Source: Nonomuraea candida | Lineage (GTDB): Bacteria; Actinomycetota; Actinomycetes; Streptosporangiales; Streptosporangiaceae | Assembly (NCBI RefSeq): GCF_000725485.1 | Contig: NZ_JOAG01000010.1 | Coordinates: 124,001 to 188,000, forward strand | Length of the DNA: 64,000 nt | Direction: 5' to 3' | Part shown: piece by piece, positions 48,962 to 58,354 of the stretch | Position numbering within the stretch: position 1 is the stretch's first letter | Layout of the letters: each line of letters opens with the position of its first letter | Notes under the pieces: model-generated | Database searches by the model: none | What the model was told of the DNA's origin: nothing | What the model saw: the letters and a program-made list of their open reading frames with translations, nothing else | Position numbers and translations under genes: made by a program

Positions 48962-49381
48962 CTACAGCGACTCGGAGGCCGGGCACGCGACCAGCGGCCC
49001 GTGCCCCAGCCTGGCGGCCCGCACCGCCTCTTCCTCCTCCGGCGACAGCGGCTGCTGCCCCTTGCCGCCCACCACCGTCCGCACGTACGTACGCGTCTCG
49101 CTGCGCCCGTTGATGGAGGTCAGCACGATCCCGTCGCCCAGCCCGTTGATCATGGCCACCGAGAACGACAACCGCCCGGTCATCTCCGACAGCGCGTCGT
49201 AGCGGCACACGGCCACGTCCCGGATGGCCCTGAGATCACCACGGCCCTCGCTGAGCTGCCGGAACAGCAGGTGCCGGCAGTCCTCGACCGTGGCCCTGGC
49301 CTGGCGCGACGCCAGATATCCCAGCAATACGCCGCTGACCCCTGCGACGACGCCCACGATCACCCCTGCGGTAACGAGCAC
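48962..49381 (-). CDS. DUF4446-family membrane-anchored protein
   Basis: 139 residues. One N-terminal helix (GVIVGVVAGVSGVLLGYLAS), a heptad stretch, and the core LRAIRDVAVCRYDALSEMTG with LSFSVAMINGLGDGIVLTSI and RTYVRTVVGG. This is the DUF4446 pattern (xxxxxVRYDAFxxxGGxxSFxxALLD in the family). Role unknown. GTG or ATG 49381 start lies 21 bp after the mannosyltransferase stop, so they may be co-transcribed. Confidence 0.85.
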   Translation of the reverse strand: MLVTAGVIVGVVAGVSGVLLGYLASRQARATVEDCRHLLFRQLSEGRGDLRAIRDVAVCRYDALSEMTGRLSFSVAMINGLGDGIVLTSINGRSETRTYVRTVVGGKGQQPLSPEEEEAVRAARLGHGPLVACPASESL

Positions 49382-49402
49382 GGCACAGAGGGTAGTGCCC
49401 GG

Positions 49403-50608
49403 TCAAGTGATCTGTCGGCGTTTCGGCAGCCAGGACGTCAACAACCACACCAGCGCCAGCGCGCCGAGCCCGTACCCGTTCTGGACGATCTTCCCCAGCA
49501 CCAGGCTCACCCCCGGTATCTCGGCCGCCTTGAGCGAGACCCCCCACCAGGGCACCGGCACCACGTAGTACAGCCACACCCCCGCCGCGACCCGCAGCCG
49601 CACCGGATCGCGCCCGTCGCCCACGATGGCCGCGAGCACCACGACCACCCAGGCCAGGTGGTGGATCCAGGCGACCGGCGACAGCAGCACGGCCATCAGC
49701 CCGACGAGCGCGACCGCCGTGAGCCCGTCACCCGCCCGGTACGCCGCCAGCGCCCCCCGGAACCCGAACCACCCGACCACGGCCACGAGCACCGCCCAGA
49801 TGGCCGTCGTCAGCAGGTCGGGCAGGTAGAGCCGGATCAGCATGCCGCGCATCGACTGGTTGGTGGTGGCCGCGTTCGCGCCCAGGCGTTCGGGGTCGAG
49901 CAGCGCCGAGAACCAGAAGTCCACCGCGTCCTGCGGAATCACCGCGAACGGCAGCAGCGTCAGCACCGCGGCCACGAACGACGCCATGAAGAACGTCCGC
50001 CACTGCCTGGTGACCAGCAGGTAGATCAGGAAGACGCCGGGCGTCAGCTTGACCGCCGTGGCCAGCCCGATCAGGAACCCGCGCGGCCACCACGGCCGCC
50101 TGGCCACGCAGTCGGCCAGGCACAGGGCGACCAGCAGGATGTCCACCTGGCCGAACCGCACCTGGTCCCTGATCGGCATCAGGTAGGTGCAGGCCACCAT
50201 GAGCAGCGCGAACACCCACGGCGCGTACCCGCGCGACGACTCCCGCCCCAGCACCTGCCGGAACGCGAACCCCACGGTCACGGCCAGCGCCACGAAGATC
50301 CCCGCCGTCCACACCCACTGGGCCGTCTCCCACGACATCAGGGCCAGCACCACGGCCAGCATCGCGGCGATGGGCGGGTACGTGAACGGCAACAACTGCG
50401 GCGCGGGCGTGACGTAGTCGTACACCGGCCGGCCTTCGAGGAGCATCTGCCCCCCGGTACGGTAAACGTCGAGGTCGACCAGGCGTTGGTCGTCCGGATT
50501 GGTGAGCCATCCGTGCACCAGGGGGGCCGCGGCCGCCACGACGACGAGGGCCGCCACCACCCACGCCCACCACTGCCGCCGTCTCACCCGCACCTCGCCA
50601 CTTGTCAC
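49403..50608 (-). CDS. GT87 polyprenol-phosphate-mannose mannosyltransferase
   Basis: 401 residues and about ten hydrophobic helices. The GT-C signature Asp in DLDVYRTGGQMLLEGRPVYD and the conserved TYPP (LPFTYPPIAAMLAVVL) mark GT87, the alpha-1,2-mannosyltransferases such as PimE that use polyprenol-phosphate-mannose on the outer face. It probably decorates a glycolipid or lipoglycan. It is divergent from an alkaline-phosphatase-like protein gene with 59 bp between starts. Confidence 0.88.
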   Translation of the reverse strand: MTSGEVRVRRRQWWAWVVAALVVVAAAAPLVHGWLTNPDDQRLVDLDVYRTGGQMLLEGRPVYDYVTPAPQLLPFTYPPIAAMLAVVLALMSWETAQWVWTAGIFVALAVTVGFAFRQVLGRESSRGYAPWVFALLMVACTYLMPIRDQVRFGQVDILLVALCLADCVARRPWWPRGFLIGLATAVKLTPGVFLIYLLVTRQWRTFFMASFVAAVLTLLPFAVIPQDAVDFWFSALLDPERLGANAATTNQSMRGMLIRLYLPDLLTTAIWAVLVAVVGWFGFRGALAAYRAGDGLTAVALVGLMAVLLSPVAWIHHLAWVVVVLAAIVGDGRDPVRLRVAAGVWLYYVVPVPWWGVSLKAAEIPGVSLVLGKIVQNGYGLGALALVWLLTSWLPKRRQIT

Positions 50609-50667
50609 GGTGTGGCACGTTACCGTGGCTGTTGTTGATCGAGGGGCAGACTACTGGGGGTCCGCAC

Positions 50668-53646
50668 ATGCCGAACGCCACACCGTACCCGCCAAAGGTC
50701 CGGTATGCGTCGCACCCCCACCCCGCCCGTCCCGCTCCCCTTGGCCACCAGGTCGGCCCTGGCCGGCGCGCGGCCGGCCCCGCACGCCTCGTGGACCTCG
50801 GCCCCCGCGTCGGGCGTCCGGCCGGCCTCGGCCGGCGTCTCGCCCTCCTGCTCCTCGCCGTGCTCTCGCCCTGCCTCCTCGCCGCCCCCGCCACGGCTGC
50901 GCCCCTCCCCGCCACCACCCCCGTCCTGAGCGCCGGCGCCGCCGGCGGAATCGGAACCCCCAACGCAACCGGGATGGCCGACGGAACCGGGGCCCCCTAC
51001 GCAACCGGGATCGCCGGCGGGACCGGGGCCCCCTACGCAACCGGGATCGCCGGCGGGACCGGGGCCCCCTACGCAACGGGGATGGCCGGCGGGACCGGGG
51101 CCAGCCGCGGAATCGAGGCGACCGGCGGGAGCGAGGTGGGTCACGGTGCCGCCGTGGCCGATCGGGCGGGCGAGGCGAGTGTCGTCGCCGACCGGCGGCG
51201 GGTGGCCCTGATCGGCGTTCCGGGGCTGGAGTGGAGCGACCTGGACGAGACGAGGACCCCGCACCTGTGGCGGCTCGTGGGGCAGGGGGCCTCGGGCTCG
51301 CTCTCCACCCGGACCGTGCCGCCCCCCGACCGGGGCATCACCTGCCCCGCGTCCGGCTGGCTGACGGTCTCGGCGGGGCAGCGGGCGGGCACGGAAGGCA
51401 AGGGCTGCCAGGCGGCTCCCGTTCCCCGGGCCGACGGTGAGAGTGCCACGGTGCCGGGGTGGGACGCGCTGGCCGCGTACCAGGCCGAGACCGGCTACGA
51501 CGCCCGGATCGGCACGCTCGGCCAGGCCGTCGCGCACGGTGGAGGGAAGGTCGCCGCGATCGGTCCCGGCGCTGCGCTGGCCGCAGCGGACAAGACCGGA
51601 AATATCACCAAATACTCTCCCACTCTCGACGGCCTCGGCGATCCCACCGCCTACGACCTGATCGTCTTCGAGGCCGCCGACCTCGCCGACGCCTGGCAGC
51701 GGCAGCCCCTCGACGAGTACGGCGTTCCCGCCGCCCTCCCCGCCGCCGCCCGCCGCGCCGCGGTGAGCCAGGCGGACCGGCAGATCGGCGCGCTGATCGG
51801 CCGGCTGCCCGCGACCACCACCGTCCTGGTCGCAGGCGTCTCGGACGTCACCCCGAACGCCCACCTCCACGTCGCCATCGCCGCCGGCCCCTCCCCGGAC
51901 GGCCGGCCGTATCGCCAGGGCCGCCTCACCGCCACCTCCACCCGCCAGGACGGCCTGGTCGCGATCACCGACCTCACCGCCACCACCATCCAGCTCCTGG
52001 GCCTGCCCGCGGCCCGGGAGGTGGTCGGCCGCCCCTGGCAGGCGGGCGGGCCCGCCCCCGCCGCGCCGTCCGAGACGGTGACGGAGCTGGCGGACGCGGA
52101 CCTGGCCAGCCAGGTGCTCCGTGAGGTACGCGGCCCCTTCTTCACCGTCCTGGTCACCGTCCAGCTCCTCTTCTACGCCTTCGCCGCCCTGGCCCTGCGC
52201 CGCCGCACCCGCATCCCCGCAACCCCGCCCACACCTGGGAAGTCGCGTGGCTCCGGCGCGCACGCCGGAACCGACGGCACGGCTGCGCGTCCCGAAGGCC
52301 ACGGGACAGACGCCCATCCCGGCCCCTCCGGCACGAACGCACCCGCCGGGCTGCCCGGGGACGGACAGCCCGGAACCGCCGACGCAGGCGAGCAGCCCGG
52401 AATTCCCGACGCAAGCGGACAGCCCGACACCCCCAGCGCAGGCGGACAGCCCGGAACCCCCGACGCGGGCGGACAGCCCGGAATCCCAGGCGCGGGGGCG
52501 CATGCCGGAGCCTTCGGCATGGGCGCGCACGCTGGCGCCTTCGGCGCGGGGGCGCACGGGCGGGAGGCGGCGGGGGCTTCCAGGCTGCTCACGGCCGTGC
52601 AGATCGTCGCCGTGGTCAGCGGGGCCATCGCCGTGTCCACCTTCCTGGCCCAGCTCGTGCCCTGGTGGACCTTCCCCGTGCCGATGTTGTCGGTGATCGT
52701 GACGATCCTCGCCATCGCCGGCCTCATCACCGCGCTCGCCTTCGCCGGCCCCTGGCGCGCGCACGTGCTCGGCCCCCTCACCGCCGTCGCCGCCATCACC
52801 TCGATCGCCCTGCTGCTCGACGTCATGACCGGCTCCAAGCTGCAGGTGAACGCCGTGACCGGCTACGAGCCGGTGACCGGAGGGCGCTTCTACGGCTTCA
52901 GCAACATCGCCTTCGCCGTCTACGCCACGGGCACCATCCTCGGCCTGGCCGGGGTGGCGCAGTGGCTGCTGCGACGGAACGTGTCGAGAGGCGTGGTCGT
53001 GGCGTTGTGCGGGGTCTACGGGGCATTCGCGATCTTCGCGGACGGATGGCCTTCGTGGGGCGCGGACTTCGGCGGTGTGCCGGCGTTCGTGGTCGGCCTG
53101 GCCGTCTTCCTGATCCTGCTCTCCGGCAAGCGGGTCTCCCCGCTGAGGCTCCTGCTCGTGGGCCTGGCAGGGGCCGTGATCGTGGGTGTGCTCTCCCTGG
53201 TCGACTGGCTGCGCCCGGAGACCCAGCGCACTCACCTGGGCAATTTCGTCCAGCAGATCATCGACGGCCAGGCGTGGACCGTCATCGGCCGCAAGTTCGG
53301 CGCCATGATCGGCGTCACGGTGGGCAACTGGTCACTGACCCTCCTCTCGCTGGTCGCGCTGGCGTTTCTCTTCCTCGTGCTGGCCCGCCCGTCACGCTGG
53401 GGCGCCTCCTCGCTCGGCCAGGCCTACCACCTGGCCCCGACGCTCAGAGCGGGCCTGTTCGGCGCCCTGACGTGCGCCTTCGTCGGCTTCCTGATGAACG
53501 ACTCGGGCATCGCCATTCCCGCTATGGCGCTGACGGTGGCCGTGCCGCTGACGCTCGCGGCCTGCGTGCGCGCCCTGCAGCTCGCCATGCCCACACCACC
53601 AGCGCCACGGTCAGAGCGAGCAGAACCCAGGCGAGCCGGGGCCTGA
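50668..53646 (+). CDS. Alkaline-phosphatase-like membrane protein
   Basis: 992 residues. A signal anchor (LALLLLAVLSPCLLAAPATA) is followed by an extracytoplasmic phosphodiesterase-like domain (150-460; RRVALIGVPGLEWSDLDETR, HLWRLVGQGASGSLSTRTV, DLIVFEAADLADAW), then by about ten helices including FYGFSNIAFAVYATGTILGL. The metal-site Asp/Thr layout resembles alkaline-phosphatase superfamily, but residues are partly replaced. Two repeat insertions sit in linkers: Gly/Thr repeats at 105-150 and Gly/Ala/Pro repeats at 535-635. Start ATG 50668 is not preceded by a good ribosome site. It overlaps the convergent gene by 125 bp. Confidence 0.78.
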   Translation: MPNATPYPPKVRYASHPHPARPAPLGHQVGPGRRAAGPARLVDLGPRVGRPAGLGRRLALLLLAVLSPCLLAAPATAAPLPATTPVLSAGAAGGIGTPNATGMADGTGAPYATGIAGGTGAPYATGIAGGTGAPYATGMAGGTGASRGIEATGGSEVGHGAAVADRAGEASVVADRRRVALIGVPGLEWSDLDETRTPHLWRLVGQGASGSLSTRTVPPPDRGITCPASGWLTVSAGQRAGTEGKGCQAAPVPRADGESATVPGWDALAAYQAETGYDARIGTLGQAVAHGGGKVAAIGPGAALAAADKTGNITKYSPTLDGLGDPTAYDLIVFEAADLADAWQRQPLDEYGVPAALPAAARRAAVSQADRQIGALIGRLPATTTVLVAGVSDVTPNAHLHVAIAAGPSPDGRPYRQGRLTATSTRQDGLVAITDLTATTIQLLGLPAAREVVGRPWQAGGPAPAAPSETVTELADADLASQVLREVRGPFFTVLVTVQLLFYAFAALALRRRTRIPATPPTPGKSRGSGAHAGTDGTAARPEGHGTDAHPGPSGTNAPAGLPGDGQPGTADAGEQPGIPDASGQPDTPSAGGQPGTPDAGGQPGIPGAGAHAGAFGMGAHAGAFGAGAHGREAAGASRLLTAVQIVAVVSGAIAVSTFLAQLVPWWTFPVPMLSVIVTILAIAGLITALAFAGPWRAHVLGPLTAVAAITSIALLLDVMTGSKLQVNAVTGYEPVTGGRFYGFSNIAFAVYATGTILGLAGVAQWLLRRNVSRGVVVALCGVYGAFAIFADGWPSWGADFGGVPAFVVGLAVFLILLSGKRVSPLRLLLVGLAGAVIVGVLSLVDWLRPETQRTHLGNFVQQIIDGQAWTVIGRKFGAMIGVTVGNWSLTLLSLVALAFLFLVLARPSRWGASSLGQAYHLAPTLRAGLFGALTCAFVGFLMNDSGIAIPAMALTVAVPLTLAACVRALQLAMPTPPAPRSERAEPRRAGA
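50983..51090. repeat. Three 36-bp in-frame repeats in membrane-protein gene
   Basis: Copies start at 50983, 51019 and 51055 and encode a 12-residue unit GTGAPYATGIAG. They are nearly identical and sit in a linker after the signal anchor. Confidence 0.92.
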
Positions 53647-55102
53647 GCTCGCCGCTGAGCCACGCCAGATCGCCCGGCACGCCGTCCACCCTCGCGGGCA
53701 GGTAGGCCAGCGACAGGACCAGCAGGTGCGCGACCACGAACGAGTCGAGGGCCGAGGCCGTGACCAGCGCCAGCATCCCGAACGCCAGGCCGTCGTACCA
53801 GGGCAGGATGTACGGCGTGGCGAACAGGTAGGCCACCACCAGCCCCGCCGCCACCACCGGCGCGTCCAGCCCCCGACCCGCCCCGGGGAGACCCCCGCTC
53901 GCCCGGGGCGGCGCAGGGAGGCTGCCGCTCGTCCAGCGTGCGCGCGAGGCCAGGCGGAGCAGGGACCAGGCGATGAGGGCCAGCAGCAGGAGCGAGCCGA
54001 CCTGGATCTCGCCGCGGTATGCGCTCCCGGGGCCCACGATCCCCTGGAGCCAGCCCTGGACGAGCTTCCAGAGCGAGGCATGCGAGATCGCCTTGCTCGT
54101 GCGGGTCATCGGCGCGATGGCCTCGGGCCCGACGATCGCGTATCCGGCGACCACGACCGCGACGGCACACCCCGCCATCAGGGCCAGGCGGGCGGGACGG
54201 CGGCGCAGCTCCCAGGCCGGGCCCAGGGCCACGAGGCCGGCGTTGACCTTGACGGCCACCCCGAGCCCGAGCAGCGCGCCCGAGCCGGCGGGCCGGCCCC
54301 TCGCCAGGAGCGCGGCGACCATGCAGGCGATGGCGAGCGTGTCGACGTGCATGCCCGCGACCAGGTGGTAGAGCAGGAGGGGATTGGCGGTCCAGAGCAG
54401 GGCCCCGCGCATCCGCCTGACCGGGTCGTCCCGCGTGAAACGGTCGATGAGCAGGCCCGTCACGATGAACGCGGCGGCGTTGAACAGGGCCAGCACGAAC
54501 ATCGTCAGCCGGAGCGAGTCGTCGCCGACCCAGCTCGCCACCGCCTGCAGGGCCGTGGCCACCGGGCCGTAGACGCTCGGCTCCTCACGCCACGGCCGCT
54601 CCACCGCGTCGGCGATCGGGTCGCCGGGCAGATCGACCGCGCCATGCGTGTACGGGTTGAGGCCCAGCGTCACCATGCGCCCGTAAGCGGCGTAGTTGAG
54701 GTGGTCGCCGGAGCCCGAGGGCGGCAGGAACGCCAGGATGCCCGCCGCCACGCACCCGGCCGTCACCAGCACCCGCACGCCCGGCAGGCCCCGCCACCAG
54801 CTCTCCGGGGAGGCCGGGGAGGCCGGGGCGCCGGCGGGATCTCGCAGTGACCACAGCGCGGCGAGCAGGCCCAGGCCGCCCAGGACGACGGCGGCCGCCG
54901 CCAGGACGATCACCAGGTGCGGGTCCGGCGCCACGTCGAGGGAGTAGGGCGGATGCCAGCCGGGGCCGCCCAGGGCCGGGACCATCGGCGACGGGCCGAG
55001 GAGCCCGATGGTGATCGTCAGCAGGATCGAGACGCCGATCGCCGCCGCGGCCGGCCCGCCCGGCCGGCCTCGTGCTCTTGGGTGCCGCGTCTCCGAAGTC
55101 AC
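53522..55102 (-). CDS. MptB-like polyprenol-phosphomannose mannosyltransferase
   Basis: 526 residues and about twelve helices. Landmarks are ILLTITIGLLGPSPMVPAL, LPPSGSGDHLNYAAYGRMVT, LGLNPYTHGAVDLPGDPIAD and SVYGPVATALQAV, typical of the MptA/MptB alpha-1,6-mannopyranosyltransferases. It would build an alpha-mannan or lipomannan-like backbone from polyprenyl-phosphate-mannose. GTG 55102 is a choice among several starts; longer frames add unrelated Arg-rich sequence. Its last 41 codons overlap the convergent gene end. Confidence 0.82.
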   Translation of the reverse strand: MTSETRHPRARGRPGGPAAAAIGVSILLTITIGLLGPSPMVPALGGPGWHPPYSLDVAPDPHLVIVLAAAAVVLGGLGLLAALWSLRDPAGAPASPASPESWWRGLPGVRVLVTAGCVAAGILAFLPPSGSGDHLNYAAYGRMVTLGLNPYTHGAVDLPGDPIADAVERPWREEPSVYGPVATALQAVASWVGDDSLRLTMFVLALFNAAAFIVTGLLIDRFTRDDPVRRMRGALLWTANPLLLYHLVAGMHVDTLAIACMVAALLARGRPAGSGALLGLGVAVKVNAGLVALGPAWELRRRPARLALMAGCAVAVVVAGYAIVGPEAIAPMTRTSKAISHASLWKLVQGWLQGIVGPGSAYRGEIQVGSLLLLALIAWSLLRLASRARWTSGSLPAPPRASGGLPGAGRGLDAPVVAAGLVVAYLFATPYILPWYDGLAFGMLALVTASALDSFVVAHLLVLSLAYLPARVDGVPGDLAWLSGELRPRLAWVLLALTVALVVWAWRAAGRARRPRASAARPPSAP

Positions 55103-55442
55103 CGGGAAATTCCAGCACACTCGCGGTACGCCCTCGCCCGAAGCCCGCCCGCCTGTGGACAACGCCCCCTGAAGCTCCGCCGCCTGTGCACAACCCGCCC
55201 GCGAACTCATGTGGCCTGCGCGGCGCCCCCACCCTGGGGACACTCGGCGCGCCCCGGAGTCCAGGTCTATGGACGGAGGCTCCGTGCGGATGCAGAAGGG
55301 TCTCACGCGCCCGGTCGACAACAGGCGGCGGCCGTCGGCGCGCGCAGCAGGCGCGGACGGCCGGCGACCGACGCGGGCAGCAGGCGTGAGGGCGACAGGC
55401 GAGGGTCGGCGGGTGGCCGGCTGGCGGTGGCTGGGGGTGAGG
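55103..55442. other. 340-bp intergenic stretch
   Basis: It should hold the promoter of the MptB-like gene. CCTGTGGACAACGCC and CCTGTGCACAACCC recur at 55150-55200. Further left a GGCAGCAGGCG-type low-complexity run abuts the GT2 stop at 55443. I see no gene. Confidence 0.5.
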
Positions 55443-56171
55443 TCAGTGTTTGGGGCGGAGTTTGTCGAGGTTCTGGACGACCATCGGCTCGCGTACGGCC
55501 AGGGCGCGCGCCACGTCCCGCAGTTGCCGCGCCCGGTGGAGCTGTGCCCGCCAGTCGGTCCCCGTGGCCCGGTGGGCCATGTCGACCTCGACCTCGGTGA
55601 TCCGGTATCCCTTGCGCAACAGGTCGATCGTCAGCGCCGTCTCCACCCCGAACCCGTGCGCCAGCGGCCTGGCCGCCTCGAAGGCCGCCCTGGTGAGGCA
55701 GCGCTGCCCGTTGAGCGGCTGGGCGGGCGTGAAGCCGGTGGCACGGCGGATGCCCTCCTTGGACAGGCGCACCACTAAGCCGTGCCCGCCGAGCTTGACC
55801 CTCGTCGCGAAGACGGCGATGGTCATGTCGGCCTCGCCCGCGCGTACGGGCTCGATGAGCGGGGCGGCGGCGCGGGCCGTCTCGCCCAGGTCGGCGTCGA
55901 GGAAGAGGAGGTGGCGAGGCGCGTCGTCCTCGTCGAGGAGGCGCACGGCCTCGGCCCCCGTCTCCATGGCGGCGGCCTTGCCCCGGTTGCGGCTGTGGCG
56001 GACCACCCGCGCCCCGGCGGCGCGCGCCACCCTGCCGGTCCGGTCGGCGGACCCGTCGTCGACGACCACGACGAGATCGACGCCGGGCAGGGCCGCGGCG
56101 GCCGTGACGGTGGCCGAGATGCGGTCGGCCTCGTTGACGGCCGGGATGATGACCGCGGTGTCGCCTCTCAC
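55443..56171 (-). CDS. GT2-family glycosyltransferase
   Basis: 242 residues of a GT-A fold: AVIIPAVNEADRISATVTAA, LVVVVDDGSADRTGRVARAA (NDP-sugar binding), then LLFLDADLGETARAAAP with DxD-like DAD, and FGVETALTIDLLRKGYRITE. It resembles polyprenyl-phosphate mannosyl- or glucosyl-3-phosphoglycerate synthases. It may supply polyprenyl-phosphate-mannose to the two mannosyltransferases nearby; this is inference from neighbourhood. Start GTG 56171 (VRGDTAVII). Confidence 0.88.
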   Translation of the reverse strand: MRGDTAVIIPAVNEADRISATVTAAAALPGVDLVVVVDDGSADRTGRVARAAGARVVRHSRNRGKAAAMETGAEAVRLLDEDDAPRHLLFLDADLGETARAAAPLIEPVRAGEADMTIAVFATRVKLGGHGLVVRLSKEGIRRATGFTPAQPLNGQRCLTRAAFEAARPLAHGFGVETALTIDLLRKGYRITEVEVDMAHRATGTDWRAQLHRARQLRDVARALAVREPMVVQNLDKLRPKH

Positions 56172-56205
56172 CGGCCCTCACTTCCGCGGCCGGGCACGCA
56201 CCTGA

Positions 56206-56553
56206 TCATGATCCCTCGGCGATGAGGAACTCCTGCGGCACCTCTTCGTGCACGGTGAACACGGAGTCGAGCCCCGTGACCTGCAGGATCTTGCGTACGG
56301 CGGGCCGCGGCGCGGCCACCTCCAACGTCCCTCCCTGCTCTTTCATGCGCTTGAGCGCCGAGAGCAGCACGTTCATCCCCGTGGAGTCGCAGAAATCCAC
56401 GGCGGACATGTCGATGACCACCCGGCTCGGCCCGTCCTGCAGCAGCCGAGTGAACTCGGACTGCAGGTGAGGCGCCGTATAGAGGTCGATTTCTCCGGTG
56501 ATGGCAACGAGTGCGCACCCGGCATGTGATCGAGTCGAGACCTTGAGCTCCAC
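56206..56553 (-). CDS. STAS-domain anti-sigma factor antagonist
   Basis: 115 residues, one STAS domain: ALVAITGEIDLYTAPHLQSE, SRVVIDMSAVDFCDSTGMNV with the phosphorylated Ser in CDSTG, and ILQVTGLDSVFTVHEEVP. It should regulate an RsbW-type kinase, possibly the one at 60351. ATG 56553 with TGGAG upstream. It is separated from GT2 by 34 bp but the functions differ. Confidence 0.92.
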   Translation of the reverse strand: MELKVSTRSHAGCALVAITGEIDLYTAPHLQSEFTRLLQDGPSRVVIDMSAVDFCDSTGMNVLLSALKRMKEQGGTLEVAAPRPAVRKILQVTGLDSVFTVHEEVPQEFLIAEGS

Positions 56554-56740
56554 ATGGGCAGGCTAGCGGCGCGGAGGCTTCCGGTCACGTTGTCACGCCG
56601 ATAGGGGAACGACAGGTTTTTGTCCTCCGTTTGGGCTCCATGAAAACGGAGAGTACGCGAAGCTTGACAGCGTGACACGGGAACCGGCACGGCTTCATGG
56701 CGAAGGAGGGGCTGGGGCACGACCGACGGGCCCCGCATCG

Positions 56741-57136
56741 ATGAATGCAGACAAACCCGAAGACGCTCAGCGCCAGGGGCTCAGAGAACGCCTGGAGACC
56801 ATCCTCATCAGCACAGAGAAGGCGACGTCATGGCATGACGAAGCAGGACGCCTGCGCGCCCTGGTGAACCACGAGGGCTACGTGCCCATCCGCACCCGGC
56901 TGGCGGTCGAGGACCTCGACTTCCTGGCCACGGCCCGCACCGAGCTGCTCAGGTTCTCGGAGCTCGGGCTCAGGTTGCTCGATCTCCACCAGCCGCGCGA
57001 CGCGGGGGGCATCACGAGCGACACCGCCCATCCGATCCTGCGGTGCCGCAGTTGCATGTGGCGCTGGCCCTGCCCGACGTTCCGCGCCATGTCGGAGTCG
57101 TTCGGCGCCCTCCGCGACCATCCGGAGAGCGTCTGA
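56741..57136 (+). CDS. Hypothetical protein with Cys pair
   Basis: 131 residues. Helical N-terminal part (GLRERLETILISTEKATSWH, LAVEDLDFLATARTELLRFS) and a short C-terminal region with HPILRCRSCMWRWPCP containing three cysteines, perhaps a metal site. Family unknown. ATG 56741 has no clear ribosome site; GTG 56672 is an alternative start adding 23 residues. Its stop codon lies in a 33-bp tandem repeat. Confidence 0.6.
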   Translation: MNADKPEDAQRQGLRERLETILISTEKATSWHDEAGRLRALVNHEGYVPIRTRLAVEDLDFLATARTELLRFSELGLRLLDLHQPRDAGGITSDTAHPILRCRSCMWRWPCPTFRAMSESFGALRDHPESV

Positions 57137-57253
57137 AGGACCTCGAAGCGCCAGCCGGAGAGCATCCGGAGAACCTTGAGGCGCCGACCGGAGAGCGTCC
57201 GGAGGACCTCGGAGCGCCGACCGGAGAGCGTTTGAAGGGGCCTCGAAGCGTCA
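57122..57253. repeat. Four 33-bp tandem repeats bridging convergent stop codons
   Basis: Copies start at 57122, 57155, 57188 and 57221 with core CCGGAGAGCGTCCGGAGGAC followed by CTCGAAGCGCC. The first contains the stop of the plus-strand gene (57134-57136) and the last ends with the stop of the minus-strand kinase gene (57251-57253). Confidence 0.93.
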
Positions 57254-58354
57254 ACCGCCGGCCAGGGGCAGCCGGATCTCGAACCGGCACCCCGGCCCGT
57301 CGTTGACCACCCCGATCGTCCCGTCGTGCGCCTCCACGATGCCCTGCGCGATGGCCAGCCCCAGCCCCGCCCCGCCGGCGGCGGTGGGCGTGCGCGCGGC
57401 CTCCCCCCGGAAGGCCACCTCGAAGACCCGGGGCAGGTCCTCCTCCGGGATTCCTCCGCAGCAGTCCGTGACCGACAGGCGGGCCACGCCCTCGGCGTCC
57501 GCCTCGGCCCGCAGCACCACGGTCCCGTCCGACGGCGTGTGCCGGATGGCGTTGACCACCAGGTTCCCCAGGGCGCGTCCGAGCGCCCCCGCGTCGGCCT
57601 CCACCGGCACGGCGGCGGGCGCCTCGGCGGTGAGCGTCACGCCCTTGGCCCTGGCCAGCGGCTCCGCCCCGGCGAGCGTGTCGGCGACCAGGTCGGCCAG
57701 CCCGATCCTGGCACGCGTCAGGCGGAGCGCCCCGGCGTGGATGCGCGACAGCTCGAACAGGTCGTCCACCATGCCGGACAGCCGCTCCACCTCGAGCCTG
57801 ATCTGGGCGTGGTAGCGCGCGACCGTCGCGGGGTCGGACACCACGCCGTCCTCCAGCGCCTCGGCCATCGCCCGCATCCCGGCCAGCGGCGTGCGCAGGT
57901 CGTGGCTCACCCACGCCACCAGCTCGCGCCGCGCGCCCTCCAGGGCCCGCTCGCGGGCGTACGCCTCCTCAAGGGTGTCCGCGATCGTCTGCAGCTCGGC
58001 GGGCAGCCCCCGGGGGGCCGCGAACGGCGTCTCCCGTACGGCCTCCACCAGCCGCCTGCTCTCTCCGACCACCCGTCTGGCCAGCACGAACGCCACCCCG
58101 AGCCCCACGAGCCCGCCGACGGCCACCACGCTGAGCACGAAGTCCCTGGCCGCCCCCTCGATGAACATCCCGGTGATGATCGCCACGACGCCCGCCAGCG
58201 TGGCCGTCACGGCGACCACCACGACCACGGCCAGCATGACCCCGATCGACCTGGCGCGCAGCCGTCCCATCACCCAGACGCCGGCCAGCGCGACCAGCAG
58301 CCCGAGCCCGGCGGTGACGGCCACGACCTGGGCCAGGTCGCCCGGCTGCGGCAT
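57251..58354 (-). CDS. Sensor histidine kinase (HisKA/HATPase)
   Basis: 367 residues. Four N-terminal helices in three hydrophobic runs, an HAMP-like linker, HisKA with His in [20 protein letters not shown], then HATPase N box [14 protein letters not shown] and G boxes FEVAFRGE and [19 protein letters not shown]. Its ATG (58354) shares one base with the TGA of the regulator gene. It ends in a tandem repeat at its stop codon. No extracellular loop is large, so it may sense the membrane. Confidence 0.94.
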   Translation of the reverse strand: MPQPGDLAQVVAVTAGLGLLVALAGVWVMGRLRARSIGVMLAVVVVVAVTATLAGVVAIITGMFIEGAARDFVLSVVAVGGLVGLGVAFVLARRVVGESRRLVEAVRETPFAAPRGLPAELQTIADTLEEAYARERALEGARRELVAWVSHDLRTPLAGMRAMAEALEDGVVSDPATVARYHAQIRLEVERLSGMVDDLFELSRIHAGALRLTRARIGLADLVADTLAGAEPLARAKGVTLTAEAPAAVPVEADAGALGRALGNLVVNAIRHTPSDGTVVLRAEADAEGVARLSVTDCCGGIPEEDLPRVFEVAFRGEAARTPTAAGGAGLGLAIAQGIVEAHDGTIGVVNDGPGCRFEIRLPLAGG

